DNA of 64,000 nt from Holtermannia corniformis. Taxonomy: Eukaryota > Basidiomycota > Tremellomycetes > Holtermanniales. The translations under genes were made by a program, and so were the position numbers. The notes beneath the pieces were generated by a model, which saw only the letters and a program-made list of their open reading frames with translations, was not told the DNA's origin and did no database searches. Every line of letters begins with the position of its first letter. Position 1 is the stretch's first letter. The stretch is from assembly GCA_001599935.1 (NCBI GenBank), contig BCIJ01000001.1, positions 374,277-438,276 of the forward strand, given 5' to 3'. Below, in pieces: positions 1-10,940 of the stretch.

Positions 1-1845
1 AAGCAAGTGTACCCAACGTGATCGAACGTATACCTGAAGGGGAGGGTCAGCGCGGGAGCAGGTACGAAACCTCGAGAGAGACTCACTGGGGGCAGGCAGA
101 GTAGGCCGTAGCCGGGCTGATGACCGCATCAAACGCCCGGCCCGTGCTAGTGAGCTTTTCAGTCGCGAACCACTTTTGAAGCATCTTCTTGCAGTAGGCC
201 GTCCGCTCCGATTGCAAGCTCCACAAGTCGCCGACTGTCCGAGGGACGTGTTTGGACGCCTCGTAGGCTTCCGCGTAAGCCTCCAGGCCAAGCGGCCAGT
301 CTTCGCCCGATGCCGCAATGCCAGAGCCAATCTTGACACCGCCATCACCAACGAAGAATCGCTCAAGAAGGTTGACACCAGCAGCTGGATTGTACCTGAT
401 TGAAATGAGACGTTGTTAGTCAAGACGCGATTCAGTCAAGCGACGCACGCTTGCCACTCGATGACTTCGTGGCCGGCAGCTTCGAGCGCCGTCTTGACTT
501 GCTCGAGTGCGCGTTGCACTGGCGGGGTTGGCTTGACCATACCATCGTCCAGAATGAGGCCTTGCAACAAATCAGCACGAAGATGGGTGACTTGCGCGCA
601 CGCGTGCGGCTTACCGAATGATAGCTTCTTGCCTGTCACGTCCACCTCGCGCCACGGAATAGGAATCATACCCGGGTCACGCTCCCATGGCTTCTTGTCC
701 ACTACAGTCTTTGCCCACAGCTTGACCGCATCGAGGGAAGCAGACATCGGCCCATTGATGGAGCGCACTGCCTCCTGACCGGGCATGCCTGAGCGGGCGC
801 CGAGCGTCGCAAATCGTCCGTACGAGGGCTTCAGGCCGTACAGACCTGGTCTCGTCAGCCCCATGACGGCAGATTTACATGCCGACTTACCGCAGAAAGC
901 AGCTGGGATGCGGATAGAGCCGCCAATGTCGGTGCCAACGCCGAGGGGCGACCCTTGCAGCTCCTTCAGCTTGACTTCGATCCTGATGGGAGTATAACTC
1001 ACCCTTAAGAGCCAAAAGAGCACCTTCTCCGCCCGATGAACCTCCAGAAGACAACGCTCGGTTGTAAGGATTGCAGGTGTAACCCCAAACGTTGTTGTAG
1101 CTCTCGGCAATCATCATAGCGGTGCTGCCTTCGGTGTCAGAAGGCTATATCTCCCTGTGAGGTCGACTCACGGCACGTTGCTGCAAAATGTTGTTAGCCT
1201 ACGGTCAGTCGTATGCATCTGCCCACTCACGTCTTGCAGAACAGGATGGCGCCCGACTCGCGCATGATCTTAGTCATCTCACTCTCCCGAAGCCCTTCAC
1301 CCTCCTCGTCATCGGCTTTGCATTTTTCTCCGACCCATGCGACAAAGCCGACGCTGGTGTCAACGCCGGCAATGTTGAAGTTGTCCTTCAAGGAGACCGG
1401 AAGCCCATGCAATGCACCCACTGGCTCGCCCGTCTTTTCAAGGTGGGCATCAACCTTGGCTGCCGTCTCGAGCGCAACATCGAAGAAGATTTCGGTCAGA
1501 CAGTTGGTCTAGGCGGGTAAGCTGAGCCAGATACAACCAAAGGCTTGCACGTACAAGTTGGTGAGCTACCGTGGCCCGCTTGCAGAACGCGCGGGTGACA
1601 TCGACACTTTTCAGTTCACCAGTGATCATCTTGCGCACAAGAGCGGGCCCGTCGGTCTCGGTGATGTCGATCTCGGCCGGGGACAGGACGCCGGCGGACT
1701 TTGGGAAGTTGATGACATTGAGCTGTGACTTTGGCGGCAGCTTGTCATCGGGCACGAGGTATTCCTTCGGGAACAGCGCATCGCGCTTCGCCTTGTTATC
1801 GGCGACGACGGTGGTCCAGTGGGTTTTAGGAGCAGCAGAAGGCAT
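1..1845 (-). CDS. Amidase (amidase-signature family), 3' end beyond window
   Basis: Hydrolyses an amide to acid and ammonia; fungal acetamidase/general amidase type. The ATG at 1845 opens a typical N-terminal region. The Ser-cisSer-Lys machinery is visible: the catalytic Lys in GLPVSLKDNFN (about 1390-1420), the Gly/Ser-rich loop SSGGSSGGE (about 1030-1060) and the nucleophile stretch GVGTDIGGSIRIPA (about 900-945), followed by GLYGLKPSYGR. At least six short introns interrupt it, for example 1181-1230, 1125-1171 and 34-86. A 9-nt exon at 1172-1180 supplies the conserved Asn-Val-Pro. The C-terminal part still reads well up to base 1, so the gene runs off the left edge. It is divergent from the GABA transaminase across 376 bp, which suggests shared nitrogen control (inference). 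The exact substrate (acetamide, omega-amino-acid amide, lactam) cannot be told. Confidence 0.9.
1172..1180 (-). other. 9-nt microexon of the amidase
   Basis: It lies between a 50-nt intron (1181-1230) and a 47-nt intron (1125-1171), both with GTGAGT donors and AG acceptors. Including it restores the frame and gives Thr-Asn-Val-Pro-Thr before the conserved MMIAESYNNVWG stretch. Skipping it deletes conserved residues. Confidence 0.75.
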
Positions 1846-2221
1846 TGTAGGTAACGCGACAGGTCAATGAACAATGGCGACTGCGTTCCGATAACGCCAG
1901 CAGTCTATAAGGTGGCCCAGAGGCCGCCCCGGCAACGTCGGCACCAACTTAGTGAGCTTATCGCCTGACCTTCGGTCTGTATGCGAGAGTGGTGAGTCCG
2001 TCAGATCTTGGCAAGCCCCTCGCAGCGGTTGCTCGGAAATCGAGCCCGAGGGCATCACGCGCAATCGATAGAGCGGAGGTTCGGTAGTGTGAGCCAATCG
2101 GAGCTGGCGACGTCTCGGCAGTGGCAACGAGTGACACGGCGGAGACCGCAGCCACCAAAACCACTGTCGACAACCGGTTGTCTCCCATCAGCCGAGGATC
2201 GAGCACATTTCGGCGACCACA
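1846..2221. promoter_or_regulatory. Divergent promoter amidase / GABA transaminase with GATA-type sites
   Basis: The 376-bp gap between two divergent start codons holds three HGATAR sites, the consensus of fungal nitrogen GATA factors: CGATAA at 1889-1894, its reverse complement at 1958-1963, and CGATAG at 2066-2071. A TATAAG lies at about 1906-1911. No coding exon is evident. Nitrogen regulation is inferred from site content plus the two gene functions. Confidence 0.5.
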
Positions 2222-4145
2222 ATGTCCACTCGTACCGCAATCAGACCGCTCTTCGCATCCACGTCCCGCACCGTCGTGAGCGGCCCGCGTCGTGTTCAAG
2301 TGCGATACGCTGTCCGTACCTTTTCGTCGGTCGACCTCATCCCGAAAGAGCCACAGGGACCCAAAGTCCTGACCGAGGCCGTCCCCGGACCCAAGAGCAA
2401 GGAGCTCGTAAGTCGTACTGTGATAGAAAGAGATCCAGCTGACCTTGCTGCTAGTCGAGTCAGATTGACAAGATCCAGGATGCACGGACCCACGTCGTCG
2501 TGGTTGACTACGAAAAATCACTCGGTAAGCCGGCACACGACGTGGGATGTATGACTGACTCAGCTAGGAAACTACATTGTCGACGCCGATGGAAACGAGC
2601 TTCTCGATGTCTTTGCGCAGATCTCATCCATCGCCTTGGGTTACAACGTGCCTGAGATGCTCGAGCTGGGCCAAAGTGTGGGTCCTTTGGCACCAGAGAT
2701 CGCCCCTCACCGGATTGTCCGCTGATCAACCCGAATATAGGAAGAATTTGTGAAGGCTGCACTCAACCGCCCTGCCCTTGGATCCTTCCCGCCTACAAAG
2801 TGGCCGCAATGGCTTCAAGAGGGTTTGATGACTGTGGCCCCTAAGGGTCTCGACCAGCTTGTCACTACACTCTGCGGTAGCAGTGCCAATGGTACGCTTG
2901 AGAGCCACGATCTATATCAGTCACTGATCAACGCACCAGAAACCGCTTTCAAGGCTGCTTTCATGGCGTACCGTGCACGCGAACGTGGACCCGAGGGCAA
3001 GAAGCCAAACTTTACCAAGGAGGAGATGGGTGAGAGCTATCCCGCACAGCTTTGAGGCGTCCATGCTGACTCTGCAAAAGACTCGTGCATGCTCAATCAG
3101 GCGCCGGGAAGTCCCGAGTTGACCATTTTGAGTTTCACCTCTGGCTTTCACGGACGACTGTTTGGCAGTCTCAGTGCAACACGGAGCAAAGCCATCCACA
3201 AGGTCGACGTCCCTGCCTTTGACTGGCCTGTCTCGCCTTTCCCAGACATCAAGTACCCATTGGAAGAGAACGTCGAGGCCAACAAAGCGGAGGAGGAGCG
3301 ATGCCTCAAGGAGTACGAGCGTATCCTGGTTGAGTCGTGAGTAGTTCTTCACTGCAGGATTCTGCTAACTTATGCAAGAAAATCGGGCAAGCCAATCGCC
3401 GCGGTGATCATCGAGCCCGTTCTGTCCGAAGGTGGCGACAAGCACGCATCTCCAGCCTTCTTCCGCTCCCTGCGTCTCATCGCGAAGAAGCATGGCGTAT
3501 TCTTCATTGTCGACGAGGTCCAAACCGGTGTCGGGGCCACTGGTCGCTTCTGGGCGCACGAAAAGTGGGGTCTCAAGGACGGCGAGGAAGCCGACTTTGT
3601 CACGTTCTCAAAAAAGATGCAAGCGGCCGGTGTCTTCCACAAGGTTGAGACGCGGCCGAACGCACCCTACCGGAACTACAACACCTGGATGGTAGGTCTT
3701 GTATGAGTACTGCGATCCGTCGCTCATTCTTCAGGGTGACCCCATGCGCGCCATCCAAGCCAAGAAGATGCTCGAGATCATCCGCAAGCACGATCTCGTC
3801 GCGCACACCGCCAAGGTCGGCAAATCGCTGTACTCATCCCTCGAAGCGCTCGTCTCTTCCGATGTTGCCAAGGGCAAGGTGTCTGGCTTGCGCGGCAAGG
3901 ACAATGGCACGTTGATCGCGTGGGACTTTGTCGACCCTCAATCAAGAGATGCCTTCGTGATGGCTATGCGGGCCAAGGGCGTGCAAATCGGTGCATGCGG
4001 CGACCGATCAGTGTGTACCGAGCGGTGGTTCGCTTGCTTCACTAATATCACCCGATAGGTCCGCCTGAGACCCATGTTGACGTTCAGCGAGACTCACGCG
4101 GCTATTCTCCTCAAGACTATCGAGGCTGTTCTGAAGGAGTTGTAA
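2222..4145 (+). CDS. UGA1: 4-aminobutyrate aminotransferase (GABA transaminase), mitochondrial
   Basis: PLP-dependent class III aminotransferase that converts GABA and 2-oxoglutarate to succinic semialdehyde and glutamate in the GABA shunt. Nine exons join in frame to 512 aa, the usual length. The N-terminus is rich in Arg, Ser and Thr without acids, as in a mitochondrial presequence. Family landmarks in order: [53 protein letters not shown], the PLP-binding Asp in VDEVQTGVG, and the Schiff-base Lys in VTFSKKMQ, then [16 protein letters not shown] across an intron. Introns 2408-2454, 2525-2567 and 2678-2740 are typical. It is very similar to animal and fungal GABA transaminases. It is divergent from the amidase, which could supply omega-amino acids (inference). 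Confidence 0.97.
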
Positions 4146-4283
4146 TGATCGAGCTGTAGTGTGCAATACGATTCGATTAAATTGCAAAGTCCACGGCCAA
4201 TTGACATCTGCGTCGGGTAATGTAGCTTTTCGACTCGATGGAAGGCGCATCTCGTCGTGACTTCGTGAGATGATCCGCCTTCG

Positions 4284-4790
4284 ATGCGTCCCCAGTGCAG
4301 CGCATCGCGCAGAAGAACTTCTGATCGACGCAAGACCACCACCGTCCGCACAAGTGCTACTGTTCTAGAGTCTGCGCAGCCGCGAAAGCACCCGACTGAG
4401 TGCGGTATGTCACGCATACAGGGCATCATCGACGACTTTGAGGCGCACGGTGGGCTCACTTCGGAGAGCTCATGGTTCTGGGATCGCGTCAGGTATCGAT
4501 TTGCCGCCGAGTACCGTGGCTCCACGAAGCGGCAGGTTTGCGATGATCTGAAGACATTCGCATCTGTATTCATGGCGGCGGATACCCGGAATGTGACAAG
4601 GGCTGTAGTCGCTCTCGCTTGGGCTTGGTGGACTCGGCTACCTCGAGAATCCACATACCGTACCGAAAGCTACCCACCATGGTGGCCGCCACCGGCAGAT
4701 ATCGCACATGATGCCCTTGGCAGTCGGTTGCACAGGGAGTCGATGACTCAGCTGGCGATTGAGCATGGAGCCCTTGATCCTTTTCCGTGA
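4284..4790 (+). CDS. Possible orphan ORF, 168 aa or shorter
   Basis: An uninterrupted frame that begins with a basic, low-complexity stretch and becomes protein-like from an internal ATG near 4407 onward, with segments such as WFWDRVRYRFAAEY and VVALAWAWWTR. No family is recognised and no Walker, zinc or membrane motif is visible. An antisense frame of similar length (4094-4654) looks less protein-like. It sits at the left end of the accessory block between GABA transaminase and the transporter at 11388. It could equally be non-coding 3' sequence. Confidence 0.25.
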   Translation: MRPQCSASRRRTSDRRKTTTVRTSATVLESAQPRKHPTECGMSRIQGIIDDFEAHGGLTSESSWFWDRVRYRFAAEYRGSTKRQVCDDLKTFASVFMAADTRNVTRAVVALAWAWWTRLPRESTYRTESYPPWWPPPADIAHDALGSRLHRESMTQLAIEHGALDPFP

Positions 4791-4976
4791 TCAGCCTCGC
4801 CAACCTCGGACAACGTCCACCCTGAGAGCCGTCTACCGTCGTCACGTACTTTGGACAAGGTTGACAAGCTGTGACAGCTGATGCAAGAGTTTCGTAGGTC
4901 ATAGAAGTCACATCACGGATGATCATCAAAGGTAGAAATGACAGCGCAAGGTGGCGTAACAATTTCAGTCCAACTT

Positions 4977-6193
4977 ACTTGCCTCTATCGATCGTGCCCA
5001 AGGGCCCCAGCAGAGGAGGCGGGGGAACCTCGACAAAAGTGTGCCTCGCTTCGTCCCATTCAGTCCCTTCCTGAGCCACCCAATAGAAGACTTGGGCAAA
5101 GTTGTTGCGGTGACTGAGCTATAAATGCCGTCAGCTCGGCGTACGTTTTGAGAGACATATGCAGCCTACCAAGTCAATCATGTCCTGCGCAAATAGCGCG
5201 CGTTCTTCAGGTAGTCCGTACAACACTTGAGAGATTTCAAGTTGATGCTCTTGCTCCAGCATTGAGGGTCCACGACGCTTGAGCGGGTCGCGGATGAGGG
5301 TGACGAAGACGTCGCGGCCGTTCGTTCGGATGCCTTGGTGCGACGACAGGCCGAATCTCACCATCTGGTGGATAATTTTGAGTCTGTGTTCGCGCTGCAT
5401 GTCCGATAGCTGAACGTGTGCGTCATATGTGACCTTGCTAAACCTCGCAGGCCGCTTGATATCCATTGAGAGCACGGCAGGAGAGCGATCAACGACAAGG
5501 GCGGGGATGCCAGGAGCGTCGCGCCCGGCTGCTACACGCGGAGTCAGTGACATGTCGCCGTGATCATAAACAGATACGCGCAATGATCGCTGATAACCTC
5601 CTGATAATCCGCTGAAACGGCACGGCCAACGAGTCCCATGTTGGTGATGCCAGGCGGAAGTAGCTCTCGCACGTGAGGCCCTCCTTCGGCGTGCTGCACG
5701 ATGGTAGCCAGCATGGTATCGATGTACTGTATATGTCAGAATATAAGTGAGGCGTCACAGACAGTATGACGCACTAGCTTCGCAGCCTCGTTGTACATTT
5801 TGACATGTTCGTTGGCCTTGGCTGAGGCCTCTGCAGGAGTAGCCATCTGCCCCACCTCGTCCCACGCGTCCTCCTGCAAGTCGTTGGCGAAATGCACAGG
5901 GCAGACCGAAACAGAGCATCACCTCGTCATTAAAGACACTCTCCAGTGTAGCGAGATACGTCTCTCGAGCAGAGCAAGCCGCAAGTCCTCGGGAGGCATT
6001 ACGCTCCTGGCCGGCTACGAAAGGGGCGGACTCGCGTGGTCTGACGCTTCTGGTGAGGCTTTCGAGTGTATCGACACTGATGGTTGACAAAGGTAATCTC
6101 TCCTCCAATTGAACATCCGTGCTGACGGCAGCGGCTTTGACTTGATGAATCCTATCCCTCACAGTCGACCGCGGACGTGAAGCAGTGTGCACC
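4977..6193 (-). CDS. Hypothetical protein, multi-exon
   Basis: Several frames on this strand join with good splice sites. The first exon starts at the ATG near 6193 and ends FNDE. A second exon (EDAWDEVGQM...) leads in phase to YIDTMLATIVQHAEGGPHV. The longest exon (about 5171-5540) contains DAPGIPALVVDRSPAVLSMD and a charged helical part. The last exon ends GTIDRGK with a TAA near 4977. The junction near 5570-5650 is unresolved: two overlapping frames both look coding and differ by one base, so either an intron was misread or the gene is frameshifted. No signal peptide, TM segment or catalytic motif is visible and I do not recognise the family. Confidence 0.5.
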
Positions 6194-7029
6194 ATAGCGG
6201 GTGACGGGTGGCCTAAGACGACCGGTTGGGATTTGTGCGGGCTTGTGGCTTATCGGGCCTGTCCTATGTATCTGTTCGAGCGCATGTTTGCTATACACCC
6301 GCCCTGGAAAGCGCTGTTTGACGTGCGCCTGTCCGGGCCAGCACCTAAACAGCTAACAAACCCCCTGCGGCTTGCTTTTGAAATGAGGTGGTGGCAGTGA
6401 CCAGCCTATCCGTAGACGAGCCAATCATCAGGAATTGCTCGTCTCATTTGCATATGCCCAACTCTGTTGTCATCGAGATATCAGGGTGTTAGAGCTCGTT
6501 TAATACACGGGCGCCTCTCGCTTCTACGCACCTGCACAACTCCGAAGCGCCGCTCACTGGAATGCGGGAACTGACCGTTTAATCTGTGCCGTGAACAGCT
6601 ACCTGATCGTTTGCATCGACTGCAAGTACGTCTTTCGTCTCACTGGCACTTGCACGCATTGATGTCTGGGCGCAGCAATGATTCAATCTGGCGAACTTGC
6701 GCATCAAGTGCCCTTCAGCGATCATGGGACAACCCCAGTTTCGCCACCGGCATAACCCTCATTGGCTGGAAGCTCGCCACTCTGCAATCCTTGTCCAACT
6801 TCAAGCACGAATCCTTTCATACCAAGACTCTGATGCTAGTCGCGTGTCGTTTGGATAGCAACAGCGAGACCTCCACAACACCAATCGAAGTCACAACACG
6901 GTCATGGACGTGCTCGATAGCTTTCGACCTCGGCCCAGGTCGTATATCCCGTCCGACGGGATGCGGCGCGATGCTGGCGTCCATAGCAGTCGCTCAAGCT
7001 CAACACGAAGCCCACCGGTGCACAGGCTA
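6194..7029. other. Stretch without a supportable gene
   Basis: Open frames here are short, lack good starts and do not join by consensus introns. A short frame near 6597-6660 carries a Cys-x2-Cys (CIDCKYVFR) but stops at once. An in-frame intron acceptor just before 7030 suggests that an upstream exon of the nuclease-like gene to the right could lie here. Confidence 0.3.
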
Positions 7030-8143
7030 GGCTGCCAGGCAGCGAGTCACCGACCTCGGTGGTCTCAAATTCGTTGAAGACAACGGTCTCGCTGACAGAT
7101 TCCCGACCGTGTCAAACATCCTCAATCTAGAGAAGACCCTCGAGTTTGAGCTAGTCGAGTGGCTCAATCATCACTCCCTCTCTGATCTCGTCGAGCGGTC
7201 CCTCGATGACGAGGATGACGTAGTGGAATACACTCGCCAGCAAATCCTGCATCCGGTCAATCTCCTGCTCCGAAATCAAGTCTACTACCGACCCGGGATT
7301 GATGACACACATCCCTTTTTCTATTCCTCCGCCTGCTCAAAGCACGATGGAAATTCGTGCGACTTGGCGTTGATCCGTGTCCAAAAGACGGTCGCTTCGA
7401 CATCGTTGGATGCGCGCACGGTTGTTGGCATAGAGCTCAAGGCTCCGGGCGTCTTGGACCGCCGTCAGCTGTTCAGCCTGAGGGTAGAGCTGCTTGCCGC
7501 TGGTCTACCATCGAGCACATTGTAGGTGAGCGCCGGAGGGAAGGCAAGCCAATTCCAGCTACAAGACGCTGGCCAACCCAGAAGGCGAGCTGGATCGCAT
7601 TTCAGCTCTTCGACGCATCACCAAAACGGGAATTGCTGATTATTCGTCCTCGCCGAGGGCGAGTATGCCATGCCACTGTCTTTCAACCCAGCGACGATGA
7701 CTTTCTCGATCGGGGCAATCTACGCATCCGCCTCCCTTCCTGAACTCTTCATCACTCTCGGCCTCGCCCAAAGCCGCAAGCGACTGCGCGAAGATGATAC
7801 AGACGCCGTCGACTCTGATCATGAAACCAATCCTCAGGGAGATGGTGGAGGCAGACCAACATCATCCAAGCATGGCTCTTCCAAGTCCGACACGCGCACT
7901 ACGTCGAAACAAGGCCAACGTGGTCTTCGAGGCGGCTCCGCGAAGGCCAGTGCAGGGGAGACGATTGATGGCCCCAAGGATGACGGTCAACCTCGCGACG
8001 GGCCGGGTGGGCCCGGCTCAGCTAGCGGCGAAGCCGTGTCGGTGTCAGCTGCATATACGCGCGGCGAAGACGGCGAGTTGGCGGATCGCAAGGATGAGGG
8101 CATGGGCGACGGCGTGAAGGACTTCAGGAGGGTGAGTCGTTGA
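7030..8143 (+). pseudogene. Frame-broken PD-(D/E)XK nuclease-like gene
   Basis: Coding character is clear but moves between frames. From about 7030 one frame runs through GLKFVEDNG, EFELVEWLNHHSL and VNLLLRNQVYYRPGIDD to a D-LALIRV ... V-GIELKAPG stretch that resembles the D ... E-x-K core of PD-(D/E)XK nucleases. Near 7500 the protein-like reading shifts to another frame (NPEGELDRISALRRI, about 7560-7650), and near 7655 it shifts back (VLAEGEYAMPLSF, FSIGAIYASASLPELFI). A Ser/Gly/Asp-rich tail follows to about 8130. No consensus intron explains both shifts, so I call it a decaying gene. Sequencing errors or unusual introns are alternatives. No start codon is certain. It points tail-to-tail at the Crinkler/RHS-type gene. 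Confidence 0.5.
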
Positions 8144-8594
8144 GTTGCCTGTCTCCGCGTGGTCGAGCTGATGGGAGGCAGTGGATTAAGATTGAGATGC
8201 GCCTCCAAAACACCCCTACCGGCAGATTGTACCCCAGGCCCCTTCAAGAGTACGAGCAAGGTCATTTCCAACTCGATCCAACATATCCACCACTTGCCCC
8301 CACTCGTAGCGTGCTCTTCAAACCCAGACAGTCCTGGGAGGCAGGACCCGGCGGGCCAACTCCAGTCGGGAGTCGTGAGGTCTTGTTACGGGCCATTACA
8401 CTTTCCAGCGATCGCCAGTCGTCGAACTACCTCGCGACTGATTTACTTTGCCAACGGGACCTCGTCGCCATCCTACGCCAAATCAGGGCCAGCCCTAACA
8501 GGGCTGAACGAACTACCACGCGCCGACTGAGCACATCGTATAGACATATGCATCAGGTCATCATTGTAGATCCAGCCCTGAGGCGCGAGGAGAC

Positions 8595-10442
8595 TCAATC
8601 AGACACGTCCATGTTGTCCTCATTCATGGACGGGCCAGCGTCGGAAATGCTGTACCGGGCCATACGCCTCAGGGATCGCCTCTTGAACTCTTCCTGGTAA
8701 AGTGAGCACAATGACTGACGCGCGTATGCATATGGCTTACCGAACTGGGATTGTAATTGGGAATGGCGATGACGGCGTATCCGACCGGGATGGAACGCGT
8801 ATGGCCATTGATTGTGGGCGTGTAGCCTACTTGCGCGTATGTCTTTCTGACCAGCTTTCCGATCTGTTCAGAAGGCACCAGAAAGACGATGGAGGGCTCG
8901 TAGTTGCCGAGAGCAGTGTTGGCGTCGGCGGCTTTGATCACGTCGACGATTCCTTTTCCGCTCGTGATGGGGTGTTTGGAAGCGATAGTCAATTGGAGGA
9001 AGACGAGTCGCCGTGTCGGATGCTCAGCGGCTTGATCATCAAATGTAAGGACAAAGTCCCAATCGGGCTGGTTGGAGGCATGGGGGTACTGAATCTTTCC
9101 TACGTCGATGGGCATACCGCCTTCAGAGCTGAGAATGAGGGGGCTGCGTTCGAGACCCTTTGGCAGAGCGAAATCGTAGACGCTATGGTAGAACTGGCAG
9201 TTGAGCGGCTCTTCGAGATTCTCGACCCAGGCGGAGCCAAACGTCTCAAAGACAGCGCCGGCCACCCCGGCAGTGGACGAGAAATGGGCGGCCCATCTCA
9301 TTACTTCCTGGATTGAGTTCTTGCCAGTCGCACGGACCAAAGTATCGGCAAGGAATTGTGTTGGGATGAGGAGAGAGTACGAGACCCACCAGGATGGCTG
9401 AGGTCCCTTCGGCTCGATGAAGAAGAGCTGATGGAACCCAAGCTCCTGCATTTTGGAGCGGGTCGCTAGTTCACCCTGGCCAATGAAAGAGGACGAACGC
9501 CCTGCGTCGAGTGGATCATCGAATCGGGCGATTGTTTCGATGAAGTCGACCAGGGGTTGGAAATCTGACCGTTTGTCACCCGTCTTGATGATCATTTCTT
9601 GCAATCTCAGAATGTTACGCGGGCTTGGACCGAGGAGATCAAACAGGTCTTCAAGCGAATAGCTATCAGTGCCATGTGCGTCATCGGGTGGGATAAACGC
9701 ATTGGTACTCGTCCGAACAGCGCTGAATCCGTCACTTCCGCAAACAAGCAATGATCACCTTACTGACATGAGACTGCAGAATTCCTTGAACGTCCACAGA
9801 TCCAGAGTGTAGTAGAGTGCATCGAGTTGCTTGGCCCACTCTTTCCATCGGATCGGCTTAGGTGACGTAGCCTGGACGACGTATGGGGTGTAAGCCGCGT
9901 TTGTCATCCGAACGTGCGGCGGTTCATCTTTCTTGGATGCGTCCACGAGTACGAGTGGCTTGTCGGGATACTGGCGGTCCCGTGTTCCATAGTCGTGCTC
10001 ATACACGCCCGCCGGTCCGAACACGTAGTATGATTCCTCGCCACCTGCGACGACTGTGCGATTCGAACGAAGTGCTTGGATGAGCAGGTAGAAGAGGCAG
10101 CATGATTTTCCTGGGTGCGTTAGTGCTGTCCAAATGCGAATTGTGTAGCTGACCGATCCCAGATTGGCCAAAGATGACCAATCCGCCCGAACCTTTCCCT
10201 GTAGACCACCTTTGGCTGTGTTTCTTGCTGACGTAGTCCCAAATTTTCTCATAGTCGGCGCGCACCATGAGTGTTAGGCCTTGGAGCTGCCAGAGCTGGC
10301 TGGTTTGGGCGGTGAGCACCTTGACTTGTGCAACCGTCTCTGTTGCGGGCTCTTTTCGATCCCAGTACTTTTTCCATAGCTCTTCGCACCAATCGGGTGC
10401 ATCGAAGACTGGTTGGGAATCGACCGTGGGCATAGACGACAT
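8595..10442 (-). CDS. Crinkler/RHS-type P-loop NTPase with C-terminal nuclease-like domain
   Basis: Four exons join exactly in frame to 573 aa: 10154-10442, 9759-10110, 8741-9722 and 8595-8693. The N-terminus is Trp-rich and charged. A Walker A, GQSGIGKS (residues 92-99), is assembled across the first intron. It is followed by YYVFGPAGVYEHD and a Walker B-like LVLVDAS (about 149-155). The C-terminal third carries a D-x-D-F-V-L ... R-R-L-V-F-L-Q-L-T-x5-H-P-I pattern (near 9010-9090). This resembles the restriction-endonuclease-like domain that follows the NTPase in Crinkler effectors and in kinetoplastid retrotransposon-hot-spot proteins. No signal peptide is seen. Known relatives act in intracellular conflict or ride on transposons; the role here is inference. 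It looks intact. The 36-nt intron 9723-9758 is unusually short. Confidence 0.72.
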
Positions 10443-10539
10443 GGTTGTCAGTCGGTGTGGTTGTCAGTGACAGTGCTCAACGCTGAGCTAACACCGGTCA
10501 GTCTCCCTCCGCACCGCACGTGCCGATCGCTGAGCAAGC

Positions 10540-10940
10540 TGGAAGTCTACCGCGGGCGCCGACCGGGCTTCACTTCAGACGCTCTCCGCGATTGTGCGCC
10601 TTGTCAATGCTGGCACCAAGGTCATCGTCGAGCTCCAAGTCGAAAAAGAGCAAGACGCTGTGCGACAAGGAGCAAGTGAGGCTGCGGCCCAGATCCTCTC
10701 CACCAGGGCTGTTGCGTCGCAGGAAGCTACCCTCGTAAGCTGAAGTAATGTGGTGTGCCATAAATTTCGGTCTTCACGGGTGCTGGTCGAAGTGCTCGAT
10801 TCCTCCCGGTCAAGCAAGTCGACCACACGATGCACTACCATCTATCCGCGGCCTATGATATCGACGACGAGACTGGCAGGAACAAAATTGGCCGGGTTGA
10901 TGTATCATGTCGTCAGTTTCGGGTGCCGCTGCTGATGCGA
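10540..10940 (+). other. Coding fragments of unknown gene
   Basis: Two protein-like pieces lie on the plus strand. About 10550-10737 reads as an Ala/Gln/Val-rich amphipathic helix (LQTLSAIVRLVNAG, VIVELQVEKEQDAVRQ). About 10785-10935 reads RFLPVKQVDHTMHYHLSAAY and ends at a TGA. The first piece has an in-frame stop just upstream and no ATG, and no consensus splice joins the two in phase. They may be remnants, or exons whose junctions I cannot place. Confidence 0.3.

Noticed and set aside
8140..8700. 186-aa plus-strand open frame after the nuclease-like pseudogene
   Set aside because: Its second half is antisense to the last exon of the Crinkler/RHS-type gene and the first half has no recognisable motif; it begins at a non-ATG codon.
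8702..9316. 204-aa plus-strand open frame
   Set aside because: It is antisense to the long exon of the Crinkler/RHS-type gene and mirrors its codon pattern.
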